From Lachnospiraceae bacterium YSD2013 (GTDB taxonomy: Bacteria > Bacillota > Clostridia > Lachnospirales > Lachnospiraceae), in NCBI GenBank assembly GCA_900100895.1, contig FMTX01000017.1, positions 29,501 through 93,500 on the forward strand: DNA of 64,000 nucleotides. The letters are read 5' to 3'. The translations under genes and the position numbers were made by a program. The number at the start of each line of letters is the position of its first letter. The first letter of the stretch is position 1. Positions 29,906-38,216 of the stretch are shown in pieces. Below the pieces are notes generated by a model. It was not told where the DNA came from, made no database searches, and worked only from the letters and a program-made list of their open reading frames with translations.

Positions 29906-30400
29906 TCATCTCCTTTTTCGGGGACTTAGGAGCAAGTGAATGCACTTGCCGTTCGTATCGTAAACATAGATGTTGTATTCCTTCTTGTCATAAGGAAAAA
30001 CAACGGTGTTGGTAGCGCTGTCGTACTCGGCGATGCTGACTGTCTCGTCGTCATCGTCCACCATATAACTGTTCACAACATCAACGGGCGAACCGTCGAA
30101 GGTGATGGAGAAAGTTGACTCGGTCATATGGTGTTCTTTGACCGTTAATGGGCGACTTGAGGCCGCATCTACGGACATGAGAACCTTGCTGTGCGGAAAG
30201 AACACGGGCATCAGCAAAGTTATAACAAATATCAATGATGATAATACTATAAAGAGATTATCGGAGAATAAATTTTGCTTGCTTCTTAACACGATTTTGT
30301 CAAAAGGAACCGTGTTGGGAGAAGTCTCGGCCTTGGCAAATACTTTCTCAAGCATTTTGCCGGCGGTATTTATATCCATACTGTAGGTTTTCTTTTTCAT
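29906..30400 (-). CDS. Putative anti-sigma factor (membrane protein)
   Basis: 164 residues. The N-terminal 50 residues are cytoplasmic-type and charged, then one helix (LFIVLSSLIFVITLLMPVFF), then an outer domain with repeated acidic patches (VDDDDETVSIAEYD). It lies 14 bases after the ECF sigma gene, the usual position and topology for a one-helix anti-sigma factor. There is no visible zinc-binding HxxxCxxC motif, so it is not of the ZAS type. The functional call is by context only. Confidence 0.65.
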   Translation of the reverse strand: MKKKTYSMDINTAGKMLEKVFAKAETSPNTVPFDKIVLRSKQNLFSDNLFIVLSSLIFVITLLMPVFFPHSKVLMSVDAASSRPLTVKEHHMTESTFSITFDGSPVDVVNSYMVDDDDETVSIAEYDSATNTVVFPYDKKEYNIYVYDTNGKCIHLLLSPRKRR

Positions 30401-30414
30401 AAATTCACCAATCC

Positions 30415-30969
30415 TTAACCGTTCATAAGATTCTTAAGCTTGGACACAGCCGCCGCGAGCTGTCTCTTGACGGTGGAACGGCTTATGCCGGTGGCGCTTA
30501 CGATATCGTCGATTTTCATGGAGTTAAAGTATCGAAGGGTGACAAGCTCGCGCTCGGAGACAGAAAGCTTATCGATGGCTTCAAAGAGCCGTTTGCTCTC
30601 GTCACGATCGAGGGCGCTGGCCTCGGGGTTGGTGGCGCGCTTGGTGTCGCAGACCTCCTCGAGAAGCTCGGGGTCGGCCTCGCCGTAATCGGACTTGTGA
30701 GCCTTGGCCATATCGAAGCAGACGTGGAAAGAAATCTGGTTAAGCCAGGCAACAAAGAGAGTAGGGTCGTTAAGCTTCTTTATATTCTTAAGAGCCGACA
30801 CGAAAATCTCCTGAACAGCGTCCTGAGCCAGGTAATCGTCTCTAAGATAGTGCCGTGTGTAGTTGTAAACCTTATTAAAGGTCATATTGTAGAGTTCCGC
30901 AAAAGCATCGCTGTCCCCATTCTGCGCGCGCTTGACGTACTCCGCAATGTAAGTGTGAGAAAATTCCAT
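30415..30969 (-). CDS. ECF-type RNA polymerase sigma factor
   Basis: 184 residues. Region 2 is AFAELYNMTFNKVYNYTRHYLRDDYLAQDAVQEIFVSALKNI (in parts) with the DAVQEIF core-binding helix; region 4 is LSVSERELVTLRYFNSMKIDDIVSATGISRSTVKRQLAAAVSKLK (in parts), a clear helix-turn-helix. It is the second gene of the minus-strand cluster and probably directs its transcription in response to a surface signal sensed by the adjacent membrane protein (inference). Confidence 0.92.
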   Translation of the reverse strand: MEFSHTYIAEYVKRAQNGDSDAFAELYNMTFNKVYNYTRHYLRDDYLAQDAVQEIFVSALKNIKKLNDPTLFVAWLNQISFHVCFDMAKAHKSDYGEADPELLEEVCDTKRATNPEASALDRDESKRLFEAIDKLSVSERELVTLRYFNSMKIDDIVSATGISRSTVKRQLAAAVSKLKNLMNG

Positions 30970-30988
30970 AAAAGTTTAAAACCCTAAC

Positions 30989-31681
30989 CTATCTTCCGAG
31001 TTTTTTGTACGCTTGAGCAATGAGTTCGGAGAAGCTTGAAACTTCTTCTTTGTCGAAAAGAACCGATTCGGACCTGACTACGATTGAAACGGGCTCGTGT
31101 TTGTTGTACTCATCGATGCCGTTGCTTAAGAGCTTGCAGAAAGAAGCGAGCTTCTCGTCGGTACACTTCTCGATAACGGTTACAAATTCGTTACCGCCGT
31201 TTCTTCCCACAAAGCCGAAGTCCTTGGCAGAAGACTCAAGGATATTGGAAAAGTCGCGGATGACCTTGTCGCCCACATCCTTGCCGTTGGTCTCATTAAT
31301 GGCCTTGATATTGGAAATCTCGCTTACCATACAGCAGATTCCGTTAAGCGAATCCTTAGAACCGTGAGTGTCAAAGAACATGCTGCAGCTCGTGCGGTTC
31401 GGAATGCCGGTCTTGGAATCCAGGTACGCAAGATTCTCAAGCTGATGACTCTGAATCTTTAATTCCCTTAACTTAATGAAGTCATATATCAGAAATGACA
31501 GCGAAAGAATAATCGTCGCATACATGACACTGCAAAGAGTGAACAGACTCTTGTCGACGAAAATGCTGGATTTCATGGTCTTGTTGGTAAGAAGAATGAT
31601 AAGAAAGATTACTTCAAGTATGATGAAAACGGAAAGTTCTATTACCTTTAAGGTTTTAAATCTGTGGACGTTCTTTTTCAT
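30989..31681 (-). CDS. Membrane GGDEF-domain protein with degenerate active site
   Basis: 230 residues. Two N-terminal helices (VIELSVFIILEVIFLIILL and FTLCSVMYATIILSLSFLIYDFI) are followed by a GGDEF fold beginning NLAYLDSKTGIPNRTS. The signature is GGNEF at residues about 162-166, where Asp is replaced by Asn, and the segment usually reading DxDxFKxxND is SEISNIKAINETNG. The metal/GTP site is therefore probably inactive, so the domain may bind nucleotide or protein rather than make c-di-GMP. It heads the minus-strand cluster, 19 bases before the sigma gene. Confidence 0.88.
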   Translation of the reverse strand: MKKNVHRFKTLKVIELSVFIILEVIFLIILLTNKTMKSSIFVDKSLFTLCSVMYATIILSLSFLIYDFIKLRELKIQSHQLENLAYLDSKTGIPNRTSCSMFFDTHGSKDSLNGICCMVSEISNIKAINETNGKDVGDKVIRDFSNILESSAKDFGFVGRNGGNEFVTVIEKCTDEKLASFCKLLSNGIDEYNKHEPVSIVVRSESVLFDKEEVSSFSELIAQAYKKLGR

Positions 31682-31689
31682 GAGGCTTT

Positions 31690-31979
31690 AAGAAAACTCC
31701 TTCCTGCTAATAATCTCACTAATATAATAAATCGTTACACAATTTAGTGTATAATTAAATAGATTATGGTGTATTATATAGATAGAGGCCTATTCTTTTG
31801 ACTATTTCGGCTACCTAACTATTATAACTCAAAACACTATAATAATCATTAAAAATTCATACCAGACAACAGTCGAAACGGGCAATTAAAAAATAATTAA
31901 ATTTTTTTGTAAAAACGTGAACCTTTTTCCGAAAGAATAAGTCTTTACTTAATGAAAAGGATAAAGGAATGACTGATTT
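31690..31979. other. AT-rich divergent intergenic region
   Basis: About 290 bases between the GGDEF cluster (minus) and the small membrane protein (plus). Very AT-rich. A TATAAT at 31750-31755 on the plus strand could be a -10 element but no good -35 sits 16-18 bases upstream of it. The last 60 bases hold AAAGGA before the plus-strand start. No RNA gene or repeat was seen. Promoters for both directions should be here but I cannot fix them. Confidence 0.5.
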
Positions 31980-32321
31980 ATGATTACATTGGACGGTTTA
32001 AAGTACGGATTTAAATTTATAGCTTCTGCTACCGCACAAACCTTTGAAAACGCATACGACCTCATAGTGGTCGATGACGAAGCCACACCTCTTTCAAACG
32101 GACCGCTTTCCGTTAACTACTATCCCACGGCAATAGCTGCAGTAATCGCCCTCGCGGTACTGGCACTCTTAGCTGTCTGGATGATAAGACGAAACGGATA
32201 CAAAGCGAGACTTCTTGAATTAAGACAGAAGGCCGGAGATACGAGCAAGGCGATTCCTTTTACCATCAGAGGAATCAAAGACGCGGTTAAAGAAGCTGAG
32301 AAAAACTTAATAACAATTTAA
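31980..32321 (+). CDS. Small single-pass membrane protein, unknown
   Basis: 113 residues. An N-terminal outer segment of about 55 residues includes an acidic stretch (DLIVVDDEATPL). One helix follows (PTAIAAVIALAVLALLAVWMI), then a basic cytoplasmic tail (RRNGYKARLLELRQKAGDTSKAIPF, in part) with amphipathic helix character. No family recognised. It lies 22 bases ahead of the PilZ gene, so the two and the surface protein are probably one operon. Confidence 0.75.
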   Translation: MITLDGLKYGFKFIASATAQTFENAYDLIVVDDEATPLSNGPLSVNYYPTAIAAVIALAVLALLAVWMIRRNGYKARLLELRQKAGDTSKAIPFTIRGIKDAVKEAEKNLITI

Positions 32322-32343
32322 TCTATACGGGGGGAACAATCAA

Positions 32344-32664
32344 ATGATTGAGAGACGAAGAATTGACCGAGTATCCTATAACGCAGACAGTGTCATTGTC
32401 GTGCGGGAGGATTTAAAGAAAATATACTGCAAGGTTAAGAACTTAAGTCCTTTAGGAATGGCTGTGACGGTGGACGGAGATACACCTTCACTCCTTGGCA
32501 AAGACGTAATAATCGTAGCCGACACATTGATAATGTATGCGGACGTTATTCGTGAAGATCCTGCCGAGGACGGTAACAGAATTGTTGCATTAAATGCCAA
32601 GAAATTTACAAACGAGGTTTTGGAGTATTTGTTTGAGCACATTGCTGAAGATGAGGAACAGTAA
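32344..32664 (+). CDS. PilZ-domain protein (probable c-di-GMP receptor)
   Basis: 106 residues. The PilZ signature is present: an N-terminal arginine cluster (MIERRRIDRVSY) and NLSPLGMAV, which fits the D/NxSxxG motif about 30 residues later. The predicted beta-barrel continues through DVIIVADTLIMYADVI and NRIVALNAKKFT. PilZ proteins bind c-di-GMP and switch partner proteins. The neighbours (a large surface protein and, divergently, a degenerate GGDEF protein and pilin-like genes) suggest c-di-GMP control of surface structures. Confidence 0.8.
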   Translation: MIERRRIDRVSYNADSVIVVREDLKKIYCKVKNLSPLGMAVTVDGDTPSLLGKDVIIVADTLIMYADVIREDPAEDGNRIVALNAKKFTNEVLEYLFEHIAEDEEQ

Positions 32665-32706
32665 GTGCTAAGTCACAAAAGGGGAACAGAAAGGAAAAGG
32701 GAAAGA

Positions 32707-34809
32707 ATGAAGAAGAACATCAGATTGAACAAGCAGATCATCAAAGCACTCTCAATCGGTATCAGTGCCGGAATGTTGCTTCAGCCTGTGTCAGCTTATG
32801 CAGCAGAGAATGAAGGTACCGAATCCGGAACTTCCAATGAAGGAACCGGCATTGCCACAACAGCTCCTGTAGATGAAGCATCCACTACAGCCGATTATGT
32901 TGCAGTCGAGAATTTAGCTGAAGAGGCTGACGGCAAGGTTGAAGAAGCCGTTGAAGATTATCAGGAAGCAGTAGATATAATGACAGCTGTTTCTGATAAT
33001 GAAAAACTTGACACAAAAGTTTGGAATGCTGTTACAGATCTTCAGACAGCAATTGATGACAATAAAGATAAGCTTGACACTGACTGCGAAAACGCAGAAC
33101 AGGTTGTTAAGGATATGAAGGATACGGCAGATGAAGTAGGTCTTTGGGAAGTATCTGCCAATGATTTGAAGGACAAAGTAATAGCAGATGTCAGCACCGG
33201 TGAAGCTGCAATTGCAAAGGCAGAAAAGCTTGCTGAAGATACCAATGATGCTATTGATGTGTTGGCAGCTGATGTTTCTGCTAACATAGCAGCTATTGCA
33301 AATTCTTCTTATACCGATGCAATCACATATTATAACAGAGCTGTTTCTGACGGTAACGCAGCAGATGCCGTTATCACACAGGCCGAAACAGATTACGCTG
33401 TTATTAAGCAGGAATACGAGACTGCCAAGACTGATTTTGAAAAGAAGGACGCTGCATATAATGACGCAGTTAAAGCCTATAATGATGCAAGAGCAGAGTT
33501 CGAACAGTTAAGAGCTAATGCAGTCAGTGAAAACGACCGCTATGTTTATGATGCTCTCGAAAGGCTGAAAGCACTTGAAGACAAAGCAGAAGCATTAAAG
33601 GATGCTGCAGATAAGGCTTCACAGGAGTTAATGGAGAAATCTGCTGGATATATTGCAATTGGTGAAAATGAACAGAATGTTTTAGCTGCAGAATCCGATA
33701 ACACAATTACAGTGGAAGAGTGGAACAAAACTCTTGACGATTTATTTGCAGCCATGATGAAGTACTATGTTATTCCCGATATGTTTAATGGAGTTGCAGA
33801 TGACAGCTTTAGCGTGACATGGATTAAGGATAACAGCAACCAGAAGAATAACTACTGCGTTGTAACGTACAAGAAAAATGGCGTGGTAGTTTCTGAAGAT
33901 TATAACTACATTCTTTCACAGAAAGATAATAAGGGCGTCGGATTTGTTGTTTTCAGAAAGAATGGAAATGAAAGCAATAACGTTTCATTAAACAAAGATA
34001 ATATAGGAAACAATTTTGTACTTGCTGAGTACGACAATCCGGATGGCGAGCCCGATTATCATGTAAATTACAAGCCTAAGAATCTCAATCAGGCTCAGGC
34101 AAAGGACACCGAGGATTTCCGTAACGCAATTGACACAAATTATGTTCTTAGCGTTGCTTACAAAGATCTTATTAAAAAGCTGGGAGAAGCTCAGAGTAGT
34201 TATAGTGTAGCCAAGAATAAGGTCGAAACGCTTGAGAAAGAGATTAACAATCTTAAATTAAGAGCAGATGCAGACTTCCAGGAACTTAAGAAACTTGAAG
34301 GAGATCTCACCAAGGCTGAGAGAAGACTTGATGATGCTAAGCAGAAGAGAGATGAGATTAAGGAGCAGATAGATAATATTGTCCTTCCTAATCCTCCTCA
34401 GGAACCTAATCCCGGACCTGTTGTTCCCGATCAGCCTAATCCTGAACCTGTAAATCCTAATCCCGAGCCCGTGAACCCTGCTCCTGCAGCTCCCATATTG
34501 TTTACGGCACCTGCACCCGCAGCACCCGTTCTGGAACTTGAAGAAGAGGATACTCCTTTAGTTGAGGCGCCTCAGGACGTTCAGGCAGAGGATGAAATTG
34601 AAGTTACGGACGATCAGACAGCTCTTGCTGCAGCTCCTATTACTGTAACCGATGACACTACTCCTCTTGCAAGCATGCCTGAAGAGACAGAAATGTCATG
34701 GTGGTGGTTGTTAATCATCTTAGTACTTGGTGCTACCGGTGCAGAAATGTACAGAAGACACATGGCCAAGAAGAAGGCAGCAGAAATCAATACAACAGAT
34801 GTGAAGTAA
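32707..34809 (+). CDS. Large coiled-coil surface protein with C-terminal membrane anchor
   Basis: About 700 residues, starting at ATG 32707 after GGAAAAGGG. Signal peptide: basic start, then IIKALSIGISAGMLLQPVSAYAAE. Residues about 50-320 are rich in Ala, Glu, Asp and Lys with heptad patterns; a globular stretch (MMKYYVIPDMFNGVADDSFSV) comes next; a second coiled coil (KVETLEKEINNLKLRADADF) follows; then a Pro-rich linker with PNPEPVNPNPEPVNP-type repeats. It ends with one helix (WWWLLIILVLGATGAEMY) and a basic tail. There is no LPxTG motif, so it is held by the membrane helix rather than by sortase. Probably an adhesin or stalk protein (inference). Confidence 0.85.
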   Translation: MKKNIRLNKQIIKALSIGISAGMLLQPVSAYAAENEGTESGTSNEGTGIATTAPVDEASTTADYVAVENLAEEADGKVEEAVEDYQEAVDIMTAVSDNEKLDTKVWNAVTDLQTAIDDNKDKLDTDCENAEQVVKDMKDTADEVGLWEVSANDLKDKVIADVSTGEAAIAKAEKLAEDTNDAIDVLAADVSANIAAIANSSYTDAITYYNRAVSDGNAADAVITQAETDYAVIKQEYETAKTDFEKKDAAYNDAVKAYNDARAEFEQLRANAVSENDRYVYDALERLKALEDKAEALKDAADKASQELMEKSAGYIAIGENEQNVLAAESDNTITVEEWNKTLDDLFAAMMKYYVIPDMFNGVADDSFSVTWIKDNSNQKNNYCVVTYKKNGVVVSEDYNYILSQKDNKGVGFVVFRKNGNESNNVSLNKDNIGNNFVLAEYDNPDGEPDYHVNYKPKNLNQAQAKDTEDFRNAIDTNYVLSVAYKDLIKKLGEAQSSYSVAKNKVETLEKEINNLKLRADADFQELKKLEGDLTKAERRLDDAKQKRDEIKEQIDNIVLPNPPQEPNPGPVVPDQPNPEPVNPNPEPVNPAPAAPILFTAPAPAAPVLELEEEDTPLVEAPQDVQAEDEIEVTDDQTALAAAPITVTDDTTPLASMPEETEMSWWWLLIILVLGATGAEMYRRHMAKKKAAEINTTDVK

Positions 34810-34834
34810 TTACCTTCATATGAATGTTTTAAAG

Positions 34835-34866
34835 TCGCCGTGCAGAAATGCACGGCGATTTTTTAT
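34835..34866 (+). terminator. Terminator after the surface-protein gene
   Basis: TCGCCGTGC, loop agaaat, GCACGGCGA, then TTTTTTAT. A strong 9-bp stem 26 bases after the stop codon. Confidence 0.88.
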
Positions 34867-35107
34867 ACTTTAAAAAGTTTATTTAGAGTTAAAGCTTATG
34901 CATATCGGAAACGAATTTTAAAGAAATGGTTTATTTAAACGCGCATATTTGCGCTATGTTGCGGGAAATGAGAAAAATATATAGGTTTAAAAATTTGGTA
35001 AAATGTAGTATAATTACAATACGCCAATGGGGTTATGACAATGAAGAAATATTGAAAGTTAAGGGTGAGCAAATCAGCGAATTTATATAAATGTATTTGG
35101 AGGGTTC

Positions 35108-36538
35108 ATGAAAAGAGATGTTGTAATTATCGGAGCGGGCGTTGTCGGCTCTTCGATTGCAAGAGAATTGTCTCGCTATAACGTGGACATATGCGTGCTG
35201 GAGAAAGCATCCGATGTCTGCGAGGGCACATCCAAGGCCAACAGTGGGATAGTTCATGCGGGTTTCGACGCGGAGCCGGGTACTCTGAAAGCCCGTTATA
35301 ATGTTGCGGGAAGCCGTAAGATGGAGGCCTTGTCCCGAGAACTTGATTTTTCCTATAAGAGGAACGGTTCACTTGTCCTTTGTTTCTCAAAGAACGATTA
35401 TCCCAAATTAGAAGAACTTAAGAAGCGCGGCGAGTCTAACGGTGTGGAAGGCGTTACGATCCTTACCGGTGACGAAGTACGTAAGATGGAGCCTGCAATC
35501 TCGGATGAGGTTGTGGCTGCTTTGTATGCGCCCACGGGAGCGATTGTGTGCCCCTTCGGACTTACGATAGCCATGGCGGAGAATGCGGCTGTTAACGGCG
35601 CTGAGTTTAGATTTAACGAGCCAGTGACGGGCATTAAGGCTGACGGTGACGGATTCGTAGTGACCACCGATAAGGGCGCTTACGAGTGCAAGGCGGTCAT
35701 CAATGCGGCAGGCGTGTATGCGGACGCTGTTCACAATATGGTCTGCGCAGATAAGATTCATATTACGGCAAGAAAAGGCGAATACTGCCTCTATGATAAA
35801 AAGGTGGGCGGAACGGTTTCCTCCACCATATTCCAGCTTCCGGGAGCCTACGGTAAGGGCGTTTTGGTAACGCCTACGGTGCACGGTAACTTGTTACTCG
35901 GGCCCACAGCTACGGATACCTTGGACAAAGAAGAAGTTAACACCACGAAGACCGGTCTCGATACCCTTCAGGCTACGGCGGCCAAGAGCATCAAGGCTGT
36001 GCCTTACAGATCCGTAATTACTTCTTTTGCGGGATTACGTGCGCATGAGGACGGCGGAGACTTTATAGTGGGTGAGTCAAGCGTTAAGGGATTCTACGAT
36101 GCGGCGGGAATTGAGTCGCCGGGACTTTCGGCGGCACCGGCTATCGGTGAGTTCCTGGCAGGAGAAGTGGCAGGATATCTCGGGGCTACTGAGAAGAGCG
36201 ATTTCAAGGCTACGAGAAAAGGCATACCCAATGTGGCGCTTGCTTCCAAGGAGGAGCGCGACAGACTTATCAAAGAGAATCCGCTCTATGCCAATGTTAT
36301 CTGCCGTTGCGAGCTTGTGACGGAAGGTGAGATTGTGGACGCTATCAAGAGACCTGTCGGAGCGACTACGCTTGACGGTGTGAAGAGGCGTACAAGAGCC
36401 GGTATGGGACGTTGTCAGGCAGGCTTCTGCTCTCCTAAGACACTTGAGATTCTGGCCAGAGAGCTGGGAACGGATATTACGAAGATTACCAAGCACGGTG
36501 AAGGCTCGGAGTTCTTATCCGAGCACAAAGGTTTGTAA
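35108..36538 (+). CDS. FAD-dependent glycerol-3-phosphate dehydrogenase-like protein (GlpA type)
   Basis: 476 residues. Dinucleotide-binding N-terminus VVIIGAGVVGSSIARELSRYNVDICVLEK; DAO-type oxidoreductase core with ANSGIVHAGFD and INAAGVYAD. The C-terminal about 90 residues carry a BFD-like [2Fe-2S] domain with Cys in ICRCELVTEGEIVDAI and GRCQAGFCSP. It should oxidise glycerol-3-phosphate to dihydroxyacetone phosphate with the next two gene products. GGAGGG precedes the start. It opens a four-gene operon ending in glycerol kinase, which supports the substrate call. A possible -10 TATAAT is at 35009-35014. Confidence 0.9.
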   Translation: MKRDVVIIGAGVVGSSIARELSRYNVDICVLEKASDVCEGTSKANSGIVHAGFDAEPGTLKARYNVAGSRKMEALSRELDFSYKRNGSLVLCFSKNDYPKLEELKKRGESNGVEGVTILTGDEVRKMEPAISDEVVAALYAPTGAIVCPFGLTIAMAENAAVNGAEFRFNEPVTGIKADGDGFVVTTDKGAYECKAVINAAGVYADAVHNMVCADKIHITARKGEYCLYDKKVGGTVSSTIFQLPGAYGKGVLVTPTVHGNLLLGPTATDTLDKEEVNTTKTGLDTLQATAAKSIKAVPYRSVITSFAGLRAHEDGGDFIVGESSVKGFYDAAGIESPGLSAAPAIGEFLAGEVAGYLGATEKSDFKATRKGIPNVALASKEERDRLIKENPLYANVICRCELVTEGEIVDAIKRPVGATTLDGVKRRTRAGMGRCQAGFCSPKTLEILARELGTDITKITKHGEGSEFLSEHKGL

Positions 36539-36549
36539 GGGAGGCGCGC

Positions 36550-37824
36550 ATGAATACTAAGATAGCAATCATCGGCGGCGGCCCCGCAGGCCTTGCCGCA
36601 GCAGTAAGCGCATTTGATGCGGGAGTTAAGGATGTAGTGATACTCGAGCGTGACGACAAGCTCGGCGGTATCCTCAATCAGTGCATCCACAACGGTTTCG
36701 GTCTTCATACCTTCAAGGAAGAACTGACCGGACCCGAATACGCGGAGCGCTTTATAGAGAAGGTACGCGAGAGAAATATCGAGTGCCTGCTTAAGACAAT
36801 AGTTGTAGACCTTTCGGAAGCGCAGGGCGGCGGTGTGACCGTTACCGCAATGTCGGCCGAGAAAGGTATGTTTGAAATACAAGCTGAGGCTGTAGTTCTT
36901 GCAATGGGCTGCCGTGAGCGTCCGAGAGGAGCTCTCAACACTCCCGGTTACAGACCCGCGGGTATTTACTCGGCAGGAACGGCTCAGAGATACGTTAATA
37001 TCGAGGGCAAGATGCCCGGTCACGAGGTTGTTATCCTCGGCTCCGGCGACATCGGTCTTATTATGGCGCGTCGTATGACGTTAGAGGGCGCGCACGTTAA
37101 GGCAGTGGCAGAGCTTATGCCTTATTCCGGCGGACTTAAGCGTAATATCGTGCAGTGCCTTGATGACTTTGGCATTCCGCTTAAGCTCAGCACTACCGTT
37201 ACGGATATTAAGGGTAAGGACCGTGTGGAGAGCGTTGTTCTTTCTAAGGTAGACGAGAAGAACAATCCCATCCCCGGTACGGAAGAGGAGATTCCTTGCG
37301 ATACGCTTCTTTTGTCCTGCGGACTGCTTCCCGAGAATGAACTTTCAAGTATGCTCGGAGTGGATTTAAGCCCTGTTACGGGCGGCGCGAGAGTGGACGA
37401 GAGTCTTGAGACTTCCATTTCCGGCGTATTCGCCTGCGGTAACGTGTTGCACGTTCATGACCTTGTGGACTATGTGTCGGGCGAGGCTACTGAGGCAGGC
37501 AAGCATGCGGCTGAGTATGTTCTGGGTAAGACTCCGGCGGGTGAAGAGGCAGCGATTGCCTTGGAGACAGGAAATGGTGTAAGGTACACGGTTCCTTCTT
37601 TTGTCAGACCCGGAAGACTTGAGAACTTCTTAACGGTCCGCTTCCGTGTGGGTAACGTCTATAAGAATCCGGAGATTTGTGTATATCTGGGCGACAAGTG
37701 CCTCCAGAGGCGAAAGAAACAGATATGCGCACCGGGCGAGATGGAACAGGTGATGATTAAGAAATCCGACATAGAGGCGATGGCTCCAGGCGAGACCATC
37801 CGCATAGCTATAGAGACTGAGTAG
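36550..37824 (+). CDS. FAD/NAD(P)-dependent oxidoreductase (GlpB-like partner)
   Basis: 424 residues. Two Rossmann motifs: IAIIGGGPAGLAAAVSAFDAG at the N-terminus and VVILGSGDIGLIMARRM in the middle. ALVLAMGCRERPRGA-like and GVFACGNVLHVHDLVDYVSGEA segments fit pyridine-nucleotide-disulfide-type enzymes that bind a [2Fe-2S] partner. It starts 11 bases after the GlpA-like gene with GGGAGGCG as ribosome site. It probably passes electrons from the GlpA-like subunit. Confidence 0.88.
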   Translation: MNTKIAIIGGGPAGLAAAVSAFDAGVKDVVILERDDKLGGILNQCIHNGFGLHTFKEELTGPEYAERFIEKVRERNIECLLKTIVVDLSEAQGGGVTVTAMSAEKGMFEIQAEAVVLAMGCRERPRGALNTPGYRPAGIYSAGTAQRYVNIEGKMPGHEVVILGSGDIGLIMARRMTLEGAHVKAVAELMPYSGGLKRNIVQCLDDFGIPLKLSTTVTDIKGKDRVESVVLSKVDEKNNPIPGTEEEIPCDTLLLSCGLLPENELSSMLGVDLSPVTGGARVDESLETSISGVFACGNVLHVHDLVDYVSGEATEAGKHAAEYVLGKTPAGEEAAIALETGNGVRYTVPSFVRPGRLENFLTVRFRVGNVYKNPEICVYLGDKCLQRRKKQICAPGEMEQVMIKKSDIEAMAPGETIRIAIETE

Positions 37825-37838
37825 GAGGTGGCGTGATA

Positions 37839-38204
37839 ATGGAAACGAAGAATCTGACATGTATCGGCTGCCCCATGGGCTGTGCGCTTACAGTAACTTA
37901 CGAGCCCGGAAATCGTGACTCCGTGAAGGTTACGGGCAATACCTGCAAGAAAGGCGAACTCTACGCAATTGACGAGGTTACCAATCCCACAAGAATCGTG
38001 ACGGGAACCATAAGAGTGTCTAATCGTAAGAATCTTGTGGCGGCGGTTAAGACTAAGGATGTTATTCCGAAGAGCAAGATTTTTGATGTGGCTCATGAAC
38101 TTATGAAGATTTCGGTTGAAGCGCCCGCAAAAATTGGTGACGTTGTGGTGGCCGATATCTGCGGAACGGGTTCAGACCTGATTATTACGAGAAACGTTGA
38201 ATAG
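37839..38204 (+). CDS. DUF1667 protein of the glp operon
   Basis: The ATG at 37839 is 10 bases from AGGAGG; the in-frame GTG at 37833 is too close. About 121 residues. N-terminal Cys motif TCIGCPMGCALTV plus a later Cys in TGNTCKKGELYA are the four-Cys set of DUF1667, predicted to bind a metal or Fe-S cluster. In Firmicutes it always seems to travel with GlpA/GlpB-like oxidoreductases, as here, and may be the small electron-transfer subunit. Confidence 0.88.
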   Translation: METKNLTCIGCPMGCALTVTYEPGNRDSVKVTGNTCKKGELYAIDEVTNPTRIVTGTIRVSNRKNLVAAVKTKDVIPKSKIFDVAHELMKISVEAPAKIGDVVVADICGTGSDLIITRNVE

Positions 38205-38216
38205 GGGGGTAGCGGT

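Noticed and set aside
31750..31755. TATAAT as the promoter of the plus-strand PilZ operon
   Set aside because: It lies about 225 bases from the first gene with no -35 box at proper distance; too weak to list as a promoter.
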